21,276 nt of DNA from Polysphondylium violaceum (taxonomy: Eukaryota > Evosea > Eumycetozoa > Dictyosteliales > Dictyosteliaceae): assembly GCA_000277445.1 (NCBI GenBank), contig AJWJ01000415.1, positions 1 to 21,276 of the forward strand, read 5' to 3'. This document shows positions 1 through 8,482 of this stretch, piece by piece. The position numbers were made by a program, and so were the translations under genes. The notes under the pieces were generated by a model. That model saw nothing but the letters and a program-made list of their open reading frames with translations, was not told the origin of the DNA and searched no databases. Position 1 is the stretch's first letter. Each line of letters begins with the position of its first letter.

Positions 1-446
1 ATCCATATTTTATTAAAATATGATTGTAATGCAAAACGCATTACCGTTTTTGGAAATAATATCTCTTAATTTAATAACAATGACTAAGGTGGTTGGTATT
101 ATAGGTTGGAATGAATGATGAATAGACAAGTGAGACGAGATACACCTAATGAACACAAAACTCAATCCTGTAATGAACTAAATAATCTAATGAGAAAATT
201 CTATATAATGCTATGTCTCTTTATGATGAAGAAGAAAAACATAATATAAATGTTTTTCCAAATTTTTATTTTGTAAAAACATTTTTATAAAAAGATTTTC
301 CTATTTAATCATGGATTGACCACAAATGAGTTCAAATCCAGAGATGATTATTGTTCATTTAACTGGTTAATTATTCCTATTACATTAATGACGGATCTGA
401 TATCTGGATTATCCTTAAATAGAAAATTGGTTTTTAAATGCTAAAC

Positions 447-570
447 TATAAAAGATAAACTTAATTTAAATAAACTTCAGTTGGTGTGCACACCCCTCTC
501 ACCCTATAACCTTTATTTGTTATCTTTATTTTGTCTAATATATATGTGTACTAATAATACAATGATTAAT
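447..570. repeat. Direct repeat, copy 1
   Basis: Copy 1 of a diverged direct repeat; copy 2 is at 679-792. Both begin TATAAAAGATAAACTT, share CTTCAGTTGGT, then a C-rich patch ending CTCACCCTATAAC, then TTTATTTGTTAT, and end near CTAATAATACAATGAT. Copy 1 carries an extra 15-nt insertion that repeats the TAAACTT motif. No terminal inverted repeats or coding capacity are visible. The origin is unknown: a local segmental duplication or a duplicated small RNA/promoter unit. Confidence 0.7.
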
Positions 571-678
571 ATCATTGTTTAATAAATGATTTTTACAATT
601 AAATTTCCCACTTTTGAGATGTGAAATTTAATATAAAAAATAAGATTGCTGTCAATTCATCAATGAATATTTAAAAAA

Positions 679-792
679 TATAAAAGATAAACTTCAGTTG
701 GTCTGCCCATCCTTCTCACCCTATAACATTTATTTGTTATTGTTTACCTTTATTTTATCTCTTTTTTGTTTCCTAATAATACAATGATAAAT
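679..792. repeat. Direct repeat, copy 2
   Basis: Second copy of the 447-570 repeat, offset by about 232 bp. The best conserved part is the C-rich core around 694-726, which stands out against the surrounding AT-rich DNA. This copy lacks the internal TAAACTT duplication and has a short insertion (GTTTACC) after the TTTGTTAT motif. Confidence 0.7.
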
Positions 793-939
793 AGTATACT
801 CAAATCTTGTTATCTATCAACTAAAATTAGTCTCTGCTAAATTCATTTTCTTATCATTTAAATTTTTGCATTAGTTGTTAAAAGCTTGAAATCGATAAAA
901 TTCGAAAATATTTAAATTTCAACACTGAGTTGAAAAAAA

Positions 940-1000
940 TTAAAAACTTGCCCAAATGTAAAAAAAAATAAAAAAACATCTTCTGATGTCAAGTTTTTAA
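940..1000. repeat. Nested inverted repeat downstream of the EF-hand gene
   Basis: Outer arms are TTAAAAACTTG (940-950) and CAAGTTTTTAA (990-1000), an 11-bp perfect match. Directly inside the right arm is a second stem ACATC/GATGT with a TTCT loop (976-989). It lies about 60 bp past the stop codon of the minus-strand EF-hand gene, so it could sit in its 3' UTR. Function is unknown. Confidence 0.45.
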
Positions 1001-1060
1001 AAATAACATCAATTGTTTTTATTATTATTTTCTTTGATGAGATTTCTAAACTACCAAACC

Positions 1061-1630
1061 TTATTGTTGTGGCTTGGTATGAGAGGCTTCAAAATATCTT
1101 CTGAGTTCACCTCTACTGATTTTTTTATCATTATTTCTATCTAATGATTCAAAAAAGAAGCCAGCAAGTAATTCTGGTTCATCAGCTTTTTGCTTTTTAA
1201 AGTCTTCTACCAATTCTTCAAAACTGATAAAACCATCACCACTGGTATCTACCTTGCCCAAAAATTGGTATGCTTCATTTTCTAATTTTTTTTTTGATTG
1301 ACCATTTCAGTTTTCATCTTGATGGAATTCTATATTTAAAATGATTATTAGTATCAACCTTTTTTTCAATTACTATACCTCTTTAAAATACATATATATA
1401 TATATATATATACAACTTACACCACGAATTTCTTCAGTAGTAATGATACCATTCTTATCTTTGTCATAGATGGCAAAAATTCTTTCAGTTAAACGATTAG
1501 GGTTTCTATTTTGTTTATCAGTGAAATATTTAACCATTTCAGCCTTGGTGATCTCTCCATCTTTGTTGGAGTCATATAATTTCAAAAAGTTTTGAATATC
1601 TTTTTCAACTTGTTGTTCAAATTGTGACAT
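1061..1630 (-). CDS. Four-EF-hand calcium-binding protein (two exons)
   Basis: Small cytosolic EF-hand protein of the kind dictyostelids have in numbers (CBP-like), probably a calcium sensor or buffer. Exon 1 is 1630-1421 (70 codons) and ends at a consensus GTAAGT donor; exon 2 is 1329-1061, after a TATAG acceptor. Four loops are visible: DSNKDGEITKAE, DKDKNGIITTEE, DTSGDGFISFEE and DRNNDKKISRGE. The fourth has Lys where Gly is usual at loop position 6, so it may bind calcium poorly. The intron carries a (TA)n run. Exon 2 breaks frame by one base in an A10 tract (about 1286-1295, T's on the plus strand): with 11 A's it would read straight through to a 159-aa protein with a normal EF2-EF3 linker. 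Without it, a weaker GTGTAA donor joined to the TTAG just past the tract also stays in frame, but gives a linker too short for the helices. The family call is firm; the exact isoform is not. Confidence 0.88.
1392..1412. repeat. (TA)n microsatellite in the EF-hand gene intron
   Basis: About ten uninterrupted AT/TA units directly downstream of the exon 1 donor on the minus strand. Likely length-polymorphic; no function implied. Confidence 0.85.
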
Positions 1631-2192
1631 GTTTAATTGTATATTGATTGAATAAAGAAAGTAAAAAAGTAATTGAGAGTAAAAAAAGTATTGTATGTAA
1701 AATAAAAAACATGATCCATGGTGTGTATTTATATGCCTGTAATTTCAAAATATTAGTAACATTGAAAACAAAAATTAAATTAAATAAATTAAAATATTCT
1801 TTTTAACAAATTGAATTCTCCCCCATTAAAGCGGCAATTGAGTGTAGCTTTCAACAATCAAAACAATAAATACAATTATATACTATAAAAATAGGATCAC
1901 ACATTGACCACACCCCAATAAAAAAGGAAATGTTTTATTTTTGGGCTTTTAAAATTACTTTTTTTTTTTCAAAAATAGAAAATCTTTAATTGAAATAAAG
2001 CAATTGACTCTTTTTTTAGCTCATCAATCATCTTTTGTATTGTTTTGTTCTACGGGGTATTTGTTTAAATTATAGAATAATGAAAAAAAAAATTGGTTTT
2101 ATTATTAAATATAATTAATTAAATTATAAAAAAGTTTACTCTAATATAATTTATTAAATTGTACAAATACTTTGGCAATAGAGACTTTTTAG
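1631..2192. other. Intergenic: EF-hand promoter and RING-gene 3' flank
   Basis: AT-rich with A and T runs. It should contain the promoter of the minus-strand EF-hand gene on the left and the 3' end of the RING gene on the right. A short GC-richer patch (about 1818-1850, with CCCCCATTAAAGCGGC) has no recognised motif. No gene seen. Confidence 0.5.
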
Positions 2193-4411
2193 TTAATCGC
2201 TATCACTTGAATCATCACTATTACTGCTGCTTTCTTCACTACTACTTGAGCTTTCTTTTTCTTCTTCCTCTTCTTCCTCATCTTTCTCTCCTTCCTCATC
2301 TTCTTTTTCGGATGACGACGAGGATGATTTTTCACTCTCACTACTGCTATTTGAACTACTATCACTATTTTCCTCTTTCTCTTCTTCTTCTGATGAGGAT
2401 GATGATGATGAGGATGATGAGGATGAGCTTTTTTCACTCTCTGTGCCTTTTTCCTCCTCTTCTTCTTCTTCTGATGATGATGATGATGAAGATGGTGATG
2501 ATGAAGATGATGATGATGATGGTGATGAATCTTTTTCACTTTCCTCTGCTTTCTTTTCATCTTGTTCAGATTGCTCATCATCCTCTTCTTCTTCTTCTTC
2601 CTCTTCGCTGCTGTCTTTTTCATCATCTTCTTCACTGACATCCTTCATAACCACATCAGGATCTGATTCACTACTCGATGATTCATCAGATGATTCACTA
2701 CTTGATGATTCACTACTTGATGATTCACTACTTTCATCTGATGATTCGCTACTAGGGGAGTCATTAGATGATTCACTAATACTAGTAAGAGGTGATTTTT
2801 TACTATTGGTCGATTTCTTTTGATTAGTAAATTCATCTTGACTTGAACTATCATCTTGATCACTTTTTGACAAGTCTACCAAATTTGAATTTTTATCATC
2901 ATCACTTAAATCTATAATCTGATTATTTTTCTTTTGTTTTTTTTTGTTTTGGTGATGATGGTTGACTATCATCATTTACTTGATTTACTTCATTTAAACT
3001 TTCATCTAAATCAATTATAATTTTTCTTTTTCTATTTTCTAGAGGTTGAGTTTCTACATCTGAATCATCTAAATTTAATATACTTCTATTATTATTACCA
3101 TTACTATTATTGTTATTAATAACCTCCTCTTCATCTTCTTCATCATCATCGTCTGATGAATCAATATTATGAACTATTCGTCTTCTAGTGATTGTAGTTC
3201 TTCTTCGTCTTGATGGTAGTTGAATGGGGGCAAAGAAACCATCATCTTGATCATCTCCAGAGTGCAAATCAACACCATCAATACAATCATCACATTCACC
3301 ACAACCACCACAATCACCTGATCTTGTTAAATGTTTTTCAAGTTCAGATTCAGATCGATCATCTTCTTCTGCTTGGTCATCGACCATATTATCAGAGTCG
3401 TCGTCGTCATCATCGTCATCATCATCGTCATCTTCATCTTCGTCATCATCATCACTATCGTGAGCTCTATTTCTAATCACCAGATCATCATCTCTTTCTT
3501 GATCAGATACGTTTATAATTGTTTCATCGTCACTATTTCCCAAGAGGGTATATAATTCTCGTAGAGACATTCTTATTTGATTTTCATTGTCATCGATAAA
3601 GTCTTCCATTGAATCTGTATCACCATCTTGAAAATCATCGTCCTCATCGGTGTCGTAATCATCATCATCATCATCATCATCATCGTGATCACCATCCATT
3701 TCATAACCTAAATTTAATCTACGTATTTCTTCCTCTGTGTATTCGGCCACTTGATCCTTATTTCTTATACTAATTACATTCTTTTGACCTTTTATTGGAT
3801 TCCTTCTCTATTATTATTATTATTATGGATTAATTAGATTAACAAACAACTATATATTCTTATATATATAAAAACATACACGTATTTGTTTAAACCTAGA
3901 TTTACATAGTGGACAAGTATTGCTTTGTTTACTCCATTCTAATATACATTCAAAACAAAAACTATGAGAACATGATATTGTTGAAACTTCATTTAAAGCT
4001 ATAGCCTCAAAACATATACTACATGGCTCTTTTTTTTCTTTTTCTTTTTCTTCTTTTTCTTTTCTTTCCTTTTCCTCTTTTTCTTTTTTTTCTTTTTTTC
4101 TTTTTCTTTTTATCTTTTAATTCTTTTTCTTTTCTTTTCTTTTCTTTTTTATCCTTTTGTTTTTTTTCTTTTTCCAAACGTTCCTTTTCTAAACGTTCTG
4201 CCTTTTTCTCATCCTCTAATCTTTTTCTCTCTTGTTCCTCTTTTTCTTTTTTTTGATTTTTTATATCTTTATATAATGATGAATTATAATTTCTATTACT
4301 AGTACTAGTGGTAGTCGTGGTAGTATTATTATTACTATTGTTGTTGTTATTCTTATTTGTAGTGGTTGATGTAGTGGTGGTAGTTGTAGTTGTAGTTGTT
4401 TTCTTTTTCAT
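2193..4411 (-). CDS. PHRF1-type RING finger protein with long acidic/Ser tails
   Basis: Probable nuclear E3 ubiquitin ligase. A low-complexity N-terminus (poly-Thr, Asn, then Lys/Glu coiled-coil-like) leads to a perfect C3HC4 RING coded by 4023-3904 (C-x2-C-x13-C-x-H-x2-C-x2-C-x10-C-x2-C). The sequence after it, ending in KDQVAEYTEEE, recalls the linker of PHRF1/plant RING-PHD proteins. The PHD finger is not there; instead comes an Asp-rich region, a CGGCGECDDC cluster (3312-3283), a basic RRRRTTITRRR patch, and a long Ser/Glu/Asp tail. Exons: 4411-3880, 3807-2989 and probably 2918-2193. The first intron (72 nt, GTATGT) is clear. The second (70 nt, GTAAAT...CAG) is phase-correct but A-rich rather than typical, so a homopolymer length error is the alternative. 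Upstream of the RING one surplus base is needed in the A-tracts at 4084-4105 to join the N-terminal frame to the Glu-rich frame that enters the RING. About 691 aa if so read. Confidence 0.8.
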
Positions 4412-4832
4412 TTCTAAGAATATCAGATGTTGTGTTTTATAAAAATTTGATGATACAATAACAATGATTATCTATGTAAAAGATAGTGATCCTACAAATA
4501 AATAAATAAAATGAAAAAAGTGGAAAATAAAAAAAAAGCAAAACAAATAAAGAAAAAAAAAGAATTAAACTATTTAATTTTAGAAATCATATGATATCAA
4601 ATTTCGCCGTAAAAAAAAATCAAAAAAAATCAAAAAAAATCAAATTAAAATAATTGTCATTTTTTTTATTTTTATTTTTTTTTACACCAAATGATATGGT
4701 ATGTGCTCTGCTCCCACCACTCTTTTACAAAGACAAATTTTGCTGATAGTCGTAGAGTTTGAGAGATAGACATACACAGAGAGAGTTATTTACACTATTA
4801 TATCATACAGTAGTGGGAAATTCTAAATAAAA
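4412..4832. other. Divergent promoter region, RING gene / iron transporter
   Basis: Intergenic DNA between two genes that point away from each other. It contains A/T homopolymers and a short tandem repeat (4611-4643). About 70-130 bp before the transporter start there is a less AT-rich patch with CTCTGCTCCCACCACTC (4708-4724), which could hold promoter elements; no known motif is identified. Confidence 0.5.
4611..4643. repeat. Tandem 10-bp repeat, A8-TC unit
   Basis: Three near-identical units of AAAAAAAATC in the shared promoter region. A simple-sequence tract, with no further meaning visible. Confidence 0.75.
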
Positions 4833-5951
4833 ATGTCAGAAGCTAAATTTAAACAAGCACAAGATGCTTATCTAAATAACGATGTTGATCAATCGAAATT
4901 GATTCATGATAAATACAGTGCCGTTGCCGATCAAGAAGATAGAAAAGAACCTCATAAAGAGTATTGTAGTTTTATTACTTAACACCATTGATTTTCATCA
5001 TACTAATTATTTTTGCACAAAAGGGAATCTGGTGAATTTATTAAAAGCATTGTATTTGGTGGATTAGATGGTATTATTACTACATTTGCTATTGTTGCAG
5101 GTATGATTAATGAATTTGATATGATTTTGATTATGATGAACATTTATATTAATACAACAATTATAAATATATATATAGCTGCAGCAGGAGCAGGTTTAAC
5201 TAGAGGTGTAATTTTAGTCATTGGTTTTGCAAATTTATTAGGTGATGCCATTGGTATGGCTATGGGTGATTATGTTAGTGAAAAAGCAGAGGAAGATCAA
5301 ATTAAAAAAGAATCAAAATTATTAGAAAAGTATTTATTATTACAATAACTAGATCCTTAGAGATGACAGAATAATCGTTATTAACAACAATCTATCTAGG
5401 GAAATTGAACAAAATCCAGAAGAACAAAAAAAGAATTTAATAGAATCATATATGAAAAAAGGGTTTTCCATAGAGGACTCTACTCGGGTAGTAGATTTGT
5501 TATTCCCATATAAATCCACAGTATTGTCAATTTTAATGATGGAAAATCATGGTGCTGTTAGTGAAGAAGATGATAGTAAGGGTGCTCTTAAAAGTGGTAT
5601 GTTATTTTTTAATTAATAATGCGATCTAATGTATAAGTTATTAACTATTATTATTATTATTATTAAGCACTTGTTACATTTGGATCATTTATGGTTTGTG
5701 GAGGTATACCATTATTATCATTTTTATTTTCAGGTCATTACAGTACACCAGGTAAATTTGATACAGTATTTATTATTTCAATTGTATTATTTTCAGTGGT
5801 ATTGTTTGCCTTGGGATTTTTTAAAGGTTATATTTCAAATAAGAATTGTTTTGTTTCAGGTTTACTCATGTTGATTAATGGTGCCGTTACTACTTTGGTT
5901 GCTTTCTTTATAGGCTATGGAATTGAATTGGAGGCAAATAAAATTCATTAA
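4833..5951 (+). CDS. VIT1/CCC1-family vacuolar iron (Fe2+/Mn2+) transporter
   Basis: Membrane transporter that moves ferrous iron (or Mn) into vacuoles in exchange for protons, in known family members. Five exons: 4833-4960, 5024-5100, 5179-5329, 5400-5596, 5668-5951; all phases agree, giving 278 aa, close to the family's usual size. TM1 carries FGGLDGIITTFAIVA with the conserved Asp (about residue 58). TM2 carries GDAIGMAMGDYVSEKAEED. Then comes the long Glu-rich cytosolic helix (EKEIEQNPEEQKKNLIESY and onward) that binds metal in plant VIT1. Three hydrophobic C-terminal segments follow. The second intron (5101-5178, 78 nt) is a multiple of three and has no stop, so its retention would add 26 residues right after TM1. 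For the third intron I chose the acceptor at 5399 rather than 5360 because it restores the family sequence and gives a 70-nt intron instead of 31. Confidence 0.95.
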
Positions 5952-6117
5952 CACAAATAATGATTGATTCTCAATGAATGAATTAATTTTACAAATACAA
6001 AATATAGTTTATTTTATTTTATTTATTCACCAACAAATATATATCTAAATCTAACATGTATATAGGAGAGAAGGAGCGTGTATATTTGATTATACTATTA
6101 TAATCAAATATAAGTTT

Positions 6118-7668
6118 TTAATCTTTATTTCCATTTAATACAGAGATAATTTTATCAATTAATTTATCTTTGCTTTGTCTTTTCTCTGTTGGAATATTAT
6201 TGTTTTCTAACCATTGCAAGAGATCAATGTTTAACATTGTCTCCAATTCTTTTCTATTCATTCCTTTATAAATTGATGTTGTTGGGGTTTTTGTTTTCTT
6301 GATATCCTCATCGTCGTCATCATCTATGTTTATAGTCTCTGTTTCTCTTACTTTTTGTTTTTGTTTTAATTGATATGATTCAATTTGAGTTGATTCTTCT
6401 TCAATTTCCTCTATATATGGGACATCTTGAATATCTTGATCACCATCATCGTCATTGTTATCATTGCTTTTACTTTTCTTTTTCAATCTCTTTTCTTCTT
6501 CTTTTTCTTCATCCTGTTCATCTTCACTATCATTTTCTTGATCGTCATCAGTTTCATCAACTTTTCTATCATCACCATCATTATCACTCTTTTCATCATT
6601 ACTTTCATAAAAATCGCTTGGTGAACTAGGTGACTGTGGATAATCCATAATCTTTCTCTTTAAACTATTGTTGTTATTAATATTATTATTATTTACTTGT
6701 ATTTCATCTTCTTCTTCTTCTTCTTCCTCTTCTTCTGATGATGATAAAGACTGCACTGCTTGTTTTTCTTCTTCTCTAAAATGATCACTATTATTTAAAT
6801 CTGGTGAATTATTGAATTGCTTTAAGTTGAATAATAAAACTACAATCTTTTGAATCATTTGATCCTTATCATTATTACTATTATTATTATTATTATTATC
6901 TATTTTAAATGTATTTGATATTGATTTTAATAGTTTAGAATTGAATAAAGATAATAGATTTTCAGTACCAGATAATAGAATTTCATCTTTTAATAGACCT
7001 ATAATAGATTCATAGAATTGACCTTCAATAATAGAATCACCATATTGTAAACCTCTGCCTTTACTATACTTTTGATAAAATGATTTTGTAGATACTGTAG
7101 ATATAATAGTGGTGCCATCATTGTCTACTTGAATAAGAGGTTGTGAGCTTACTATTGTTTTACTCTCATCTTTTGTCATAATCTTCTTGTTGTCTCTTTC
7201 CTCTTGTTCACTATCGCTATTTGATGGTGATGGTGTGTTTAGTGCTGCTGCCTCTTCTGCAGATGTTGTAGGAGGAGGTAAAGAAATCAAAAGTGATTTA
7301 CAATATTGATACAAAATATGAGGAGTAAGAGAGTAGAAATAATTATCCAAAGAGTCTTTTTTCATATGTTGTTCAAGAGCGACACGAGAGGCTTGTATCA
7401 TTGCATTTTCATCATCAGATTCATTGACAGACGAGAGAGATAACAAGGAACATGTTTCTATTGTATCTTGAGACGATATTCTTTGCACAAATGTCTCAAT
7501 GCCAATTTGACGACACTCGTCCACCCATTTACCCTGAATCACTGATTTGTCGTTGCCCAATACACGTATATCATTTTCATATCCAATATCAATCAATCCA
7601 TCCAGCAATATATCAAATGGGAGAAAGCTTAATGAATTATATAATATATTTTCATTTAACTTTGACAT
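6118..7668 (-). CDS. Unrecognised acidic protein with SAP-like C-terminus
   Basis: Single-exon gene, 516 aa, not recognised. The N-terminal about 130 residues are a normal folded-type sequence (LSFLPFDILLDGLIDIGYEN, then KWVDECRQIGIETFVQR) with no signal peptide or membrane segment. The middle alternates predicted helical stretches with Ser, Asn, Glu and Asp tracts, including a strongly acidic region at about residues 310-430. The last 45 residues (NRKELETMLNIDLLQWLENN, then RQSKDKLIDKIISVLN) have the length and helix-extended-helix pattern of a SAP/HeH domain, which usually binds DNA or RNA. A nuclear role, for instance in chromatin, is a guess. The start follows an AT-rich leader (ATATATAATG). 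It ends about 165 bp from the iron transporter stop, and the two are convergent. Confidence 0.85.
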   Translation of the reverse strand: MSKLNENILYNSLSFLPFDILLDGLIDIGYENDIRVLGNDKSVIQGKWVDECRQIGIETFVQRISSQDTIETCSLLSLSSVNESDDENAMIQASRVALEQHMKKDSLDNYFYSLTPHILYQYCKSLLISLPPPTTSAEEAAALNTPSPSNSDSEQEERDNKKIMTKDESKTIVSSQPLIQVDNDGTTIISTVSTKSFYQKYSKGRGLQYGDSIIEGQFYESIIGLLKDEILLSGTENLLSLFNSKLLKSISNTFKIDNNNNNNSNNDKDQMIQKIVVLLFNLKQFNNSPDLNNSDHFREEEKQAVQSLSSSEEEEEEEEEDEIQVNNNNINNNNSLKRKIMDYPQSPSSPSDFYESNDEKSDNDGDDRKVDETDDDQENDSEDEQDEEKEEEKRLKKKSKSNDNNDDDGDQDIQDVPYIEEIEEESTQIESYQLKQKQKVRETETINIDDDDDEDIKKTKTPTTSIYKGMNRKELETMLNIDLLQWLENNNIPTEKRQSKDKLIDKIISVLNGNKD

Positions 7669-7875
7669 TATATATAAAGAGATATTTGATTGAAATCAAT
7701 AGTAATACAAAACTATATGAAAATCAAAATGAAAAAAAAAAAAAAAACAAGATCTTTTGTCTTTTTTTACACAATCATCATTTTTGGTATTGCAACTAAT
7801 AATAATTAAAACATAAGCATTTCCTGATATGACACCTAAACAGAATCATCGGTTCTAATCCAGAGAGTCTAATGG

Positions 7876-7918
7876 TAAACTGTTTGAGTAAAATTAATTA
7901 ATTTACTCAAACAGTTTA
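7876..7918. repeat. 43-bp palindrome, 17-bp perfect arms
   Basis: Left arm 7876-7892 reads TAAACTGTTTGAGTAAA. The right arm 7902-7918 is its exact reverse complement, and the 9-nt spacer is ATTAATTAA. It lies in a divergent promoter region. It could form a cruciform or RNA hairpin, be a dimeric regulator site, or be a scar of a small inverted-repeat element; the sequence does not decide. Confidence 0.9.
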
Positions 7919-8093
7919 AAATCATTTCATGTACACACACCTTTTTTTGCTACCATTCAATATCGAGAAATTCAGTTTCGGGGTGGATAAAATATTGTAA
8001 ACAAAAGAAATTTTAATTATCAAATAAAGTATAGAGTAATAAAAAACTCATTTATAATTTTTTTTTTTTGAATTAATAATTCAAAAACTAAAG

Positions 8094-8101
8094 TATAAAT
8101 A
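8094..8101 (+). promoter_or_regulatory. TATA box of the small Gly/Lys-rich gene
   Basis: TATAAATA about 100 bp before the ATG at 8201, in an AT-rich leader with pyrimidine-rich and poly-A parts leading to the start (AAAACAAAATG), as is usual in dictyostelid genes. Confidence 0.6.
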
Positions 8102-8200
8102 GAGGTGAAAATTATTATTACAATTCATTTCATTCTGCTTCCTTATAACTTTTACTGTTATTCCTATTACTACTTTCTTTTACAACAAAAAAAAAACAAA

Positions 8201-8482
8201 ATGACTCTTTTAAGTATGTAAAATATACACAAATATAAATATTCATATGTTATTCTTATATACTCATTTAAATATAATATAGATCATTTATCTGCTATTG
8301 CTAATCCATCAAAGGCTATTAGTTCCTCTTCTGTTTCAATGAATGGTGGTAATTCATTTACTAGTGCCATGTCTGATGATATGTTGGCCAATGGTAAAGG
8401 AGGTAAAGGTGGCAGAGGTCCAAAAGGTGGAAAAGGAAACGTTGTTGTTGATATTGATAACAATGTCAATGTTAGTATTTAA
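8201..8482 (+). CDS. Small Gly/Lys-rich peptide, hssA/2C-like N-terminus
   Basis: A 70-aa protein from a 13-nt first exon (8201-8213, ATG ACT CTT TTA A) joined over a 69-nt intron (GTATGT...TATAG) to exon 2 (8283-8482). The N-terminus MTLLNHLSAIANPSKAISSS resembles the starts of the many small Ser/Gly-rich dictyostelid proteins of the hssA/2C type, which often share this tiny first exon and early intron. The middle is NGKGGKGGRGPKGGKG, the tail a short hydrophobic/acidic VVVDIDNNVNVSI. There is no signal peptide and no cysteine. The TATA box, the leader and the consensus splice sites support a real gene. Function is unknown; family membership rests only on N-terminal likeness. Confidence 0.8.

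Larger units (their letters stand above)
1..1060. other. Intergenic stretch, no gene seen
   Basis: No open frame with protein-like composition on either strand. It holds a diverged direct repeat (447-570 and 679-792), a short dyad at 560-577 (arms CAATGAT/ATCATTG), an inverted repeat at 598-632 (10-bp arms ATTAAATTTC/GAAATTTAAT) and a nested hairpin at 940-1000. The right end is the 3' flank of the EF-hand gene. Confidence 0.6.
7669..8200. other. Divergent intergenic region with a large palindrome
   Basis: Non-coding DNA between the acidic-protein gene (-) and the small Gly/Lys-rich gene (+). It holds a 43-bp palindrome (7876-7918), a CA-rich patch TACACACACC (7932-7941), an A15 tract near 7734-7747 and the TATA box of the small gene. 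No gene seen. Confidence 0.55.

Noticed and set aside
329-341. GAGTTCAAATCC, a tRNA B-box-like motif.
   Set aside because: The flanking bases do not pair as a T stem, and no A box or acceptor stem lies upstream.
2159-2863. Overlapping open frames on both strands rich in Leu/Met/His or Ser/Asp.
   Set aside because: They are by-products of trinucleotide-like TCA/TCT/GAT repeats coding the acidic Ser/Asp/Glu tail of the RING protein on the minus strand.
3210-3555. Plus-strand His/Ile-rich frames.
   Set aside because: Antisense of the Asp-rich region of the RING gene; no start context, composition set by the repeat.
5330-5360. A 31-nt intron in the iron transporter using the TTAG acceptor at 5360.
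   Set aside because: Too short for this genome and gives a non-family insert; the acceptor at 5399 gives 70 nt and the expected Glu-rich helix.
7848-7862. GGTTCTAATCC, another B-box-like motif.
   Set aside because: T stem pairing fails and no D arm or anticodon arm can be formed on either strand.
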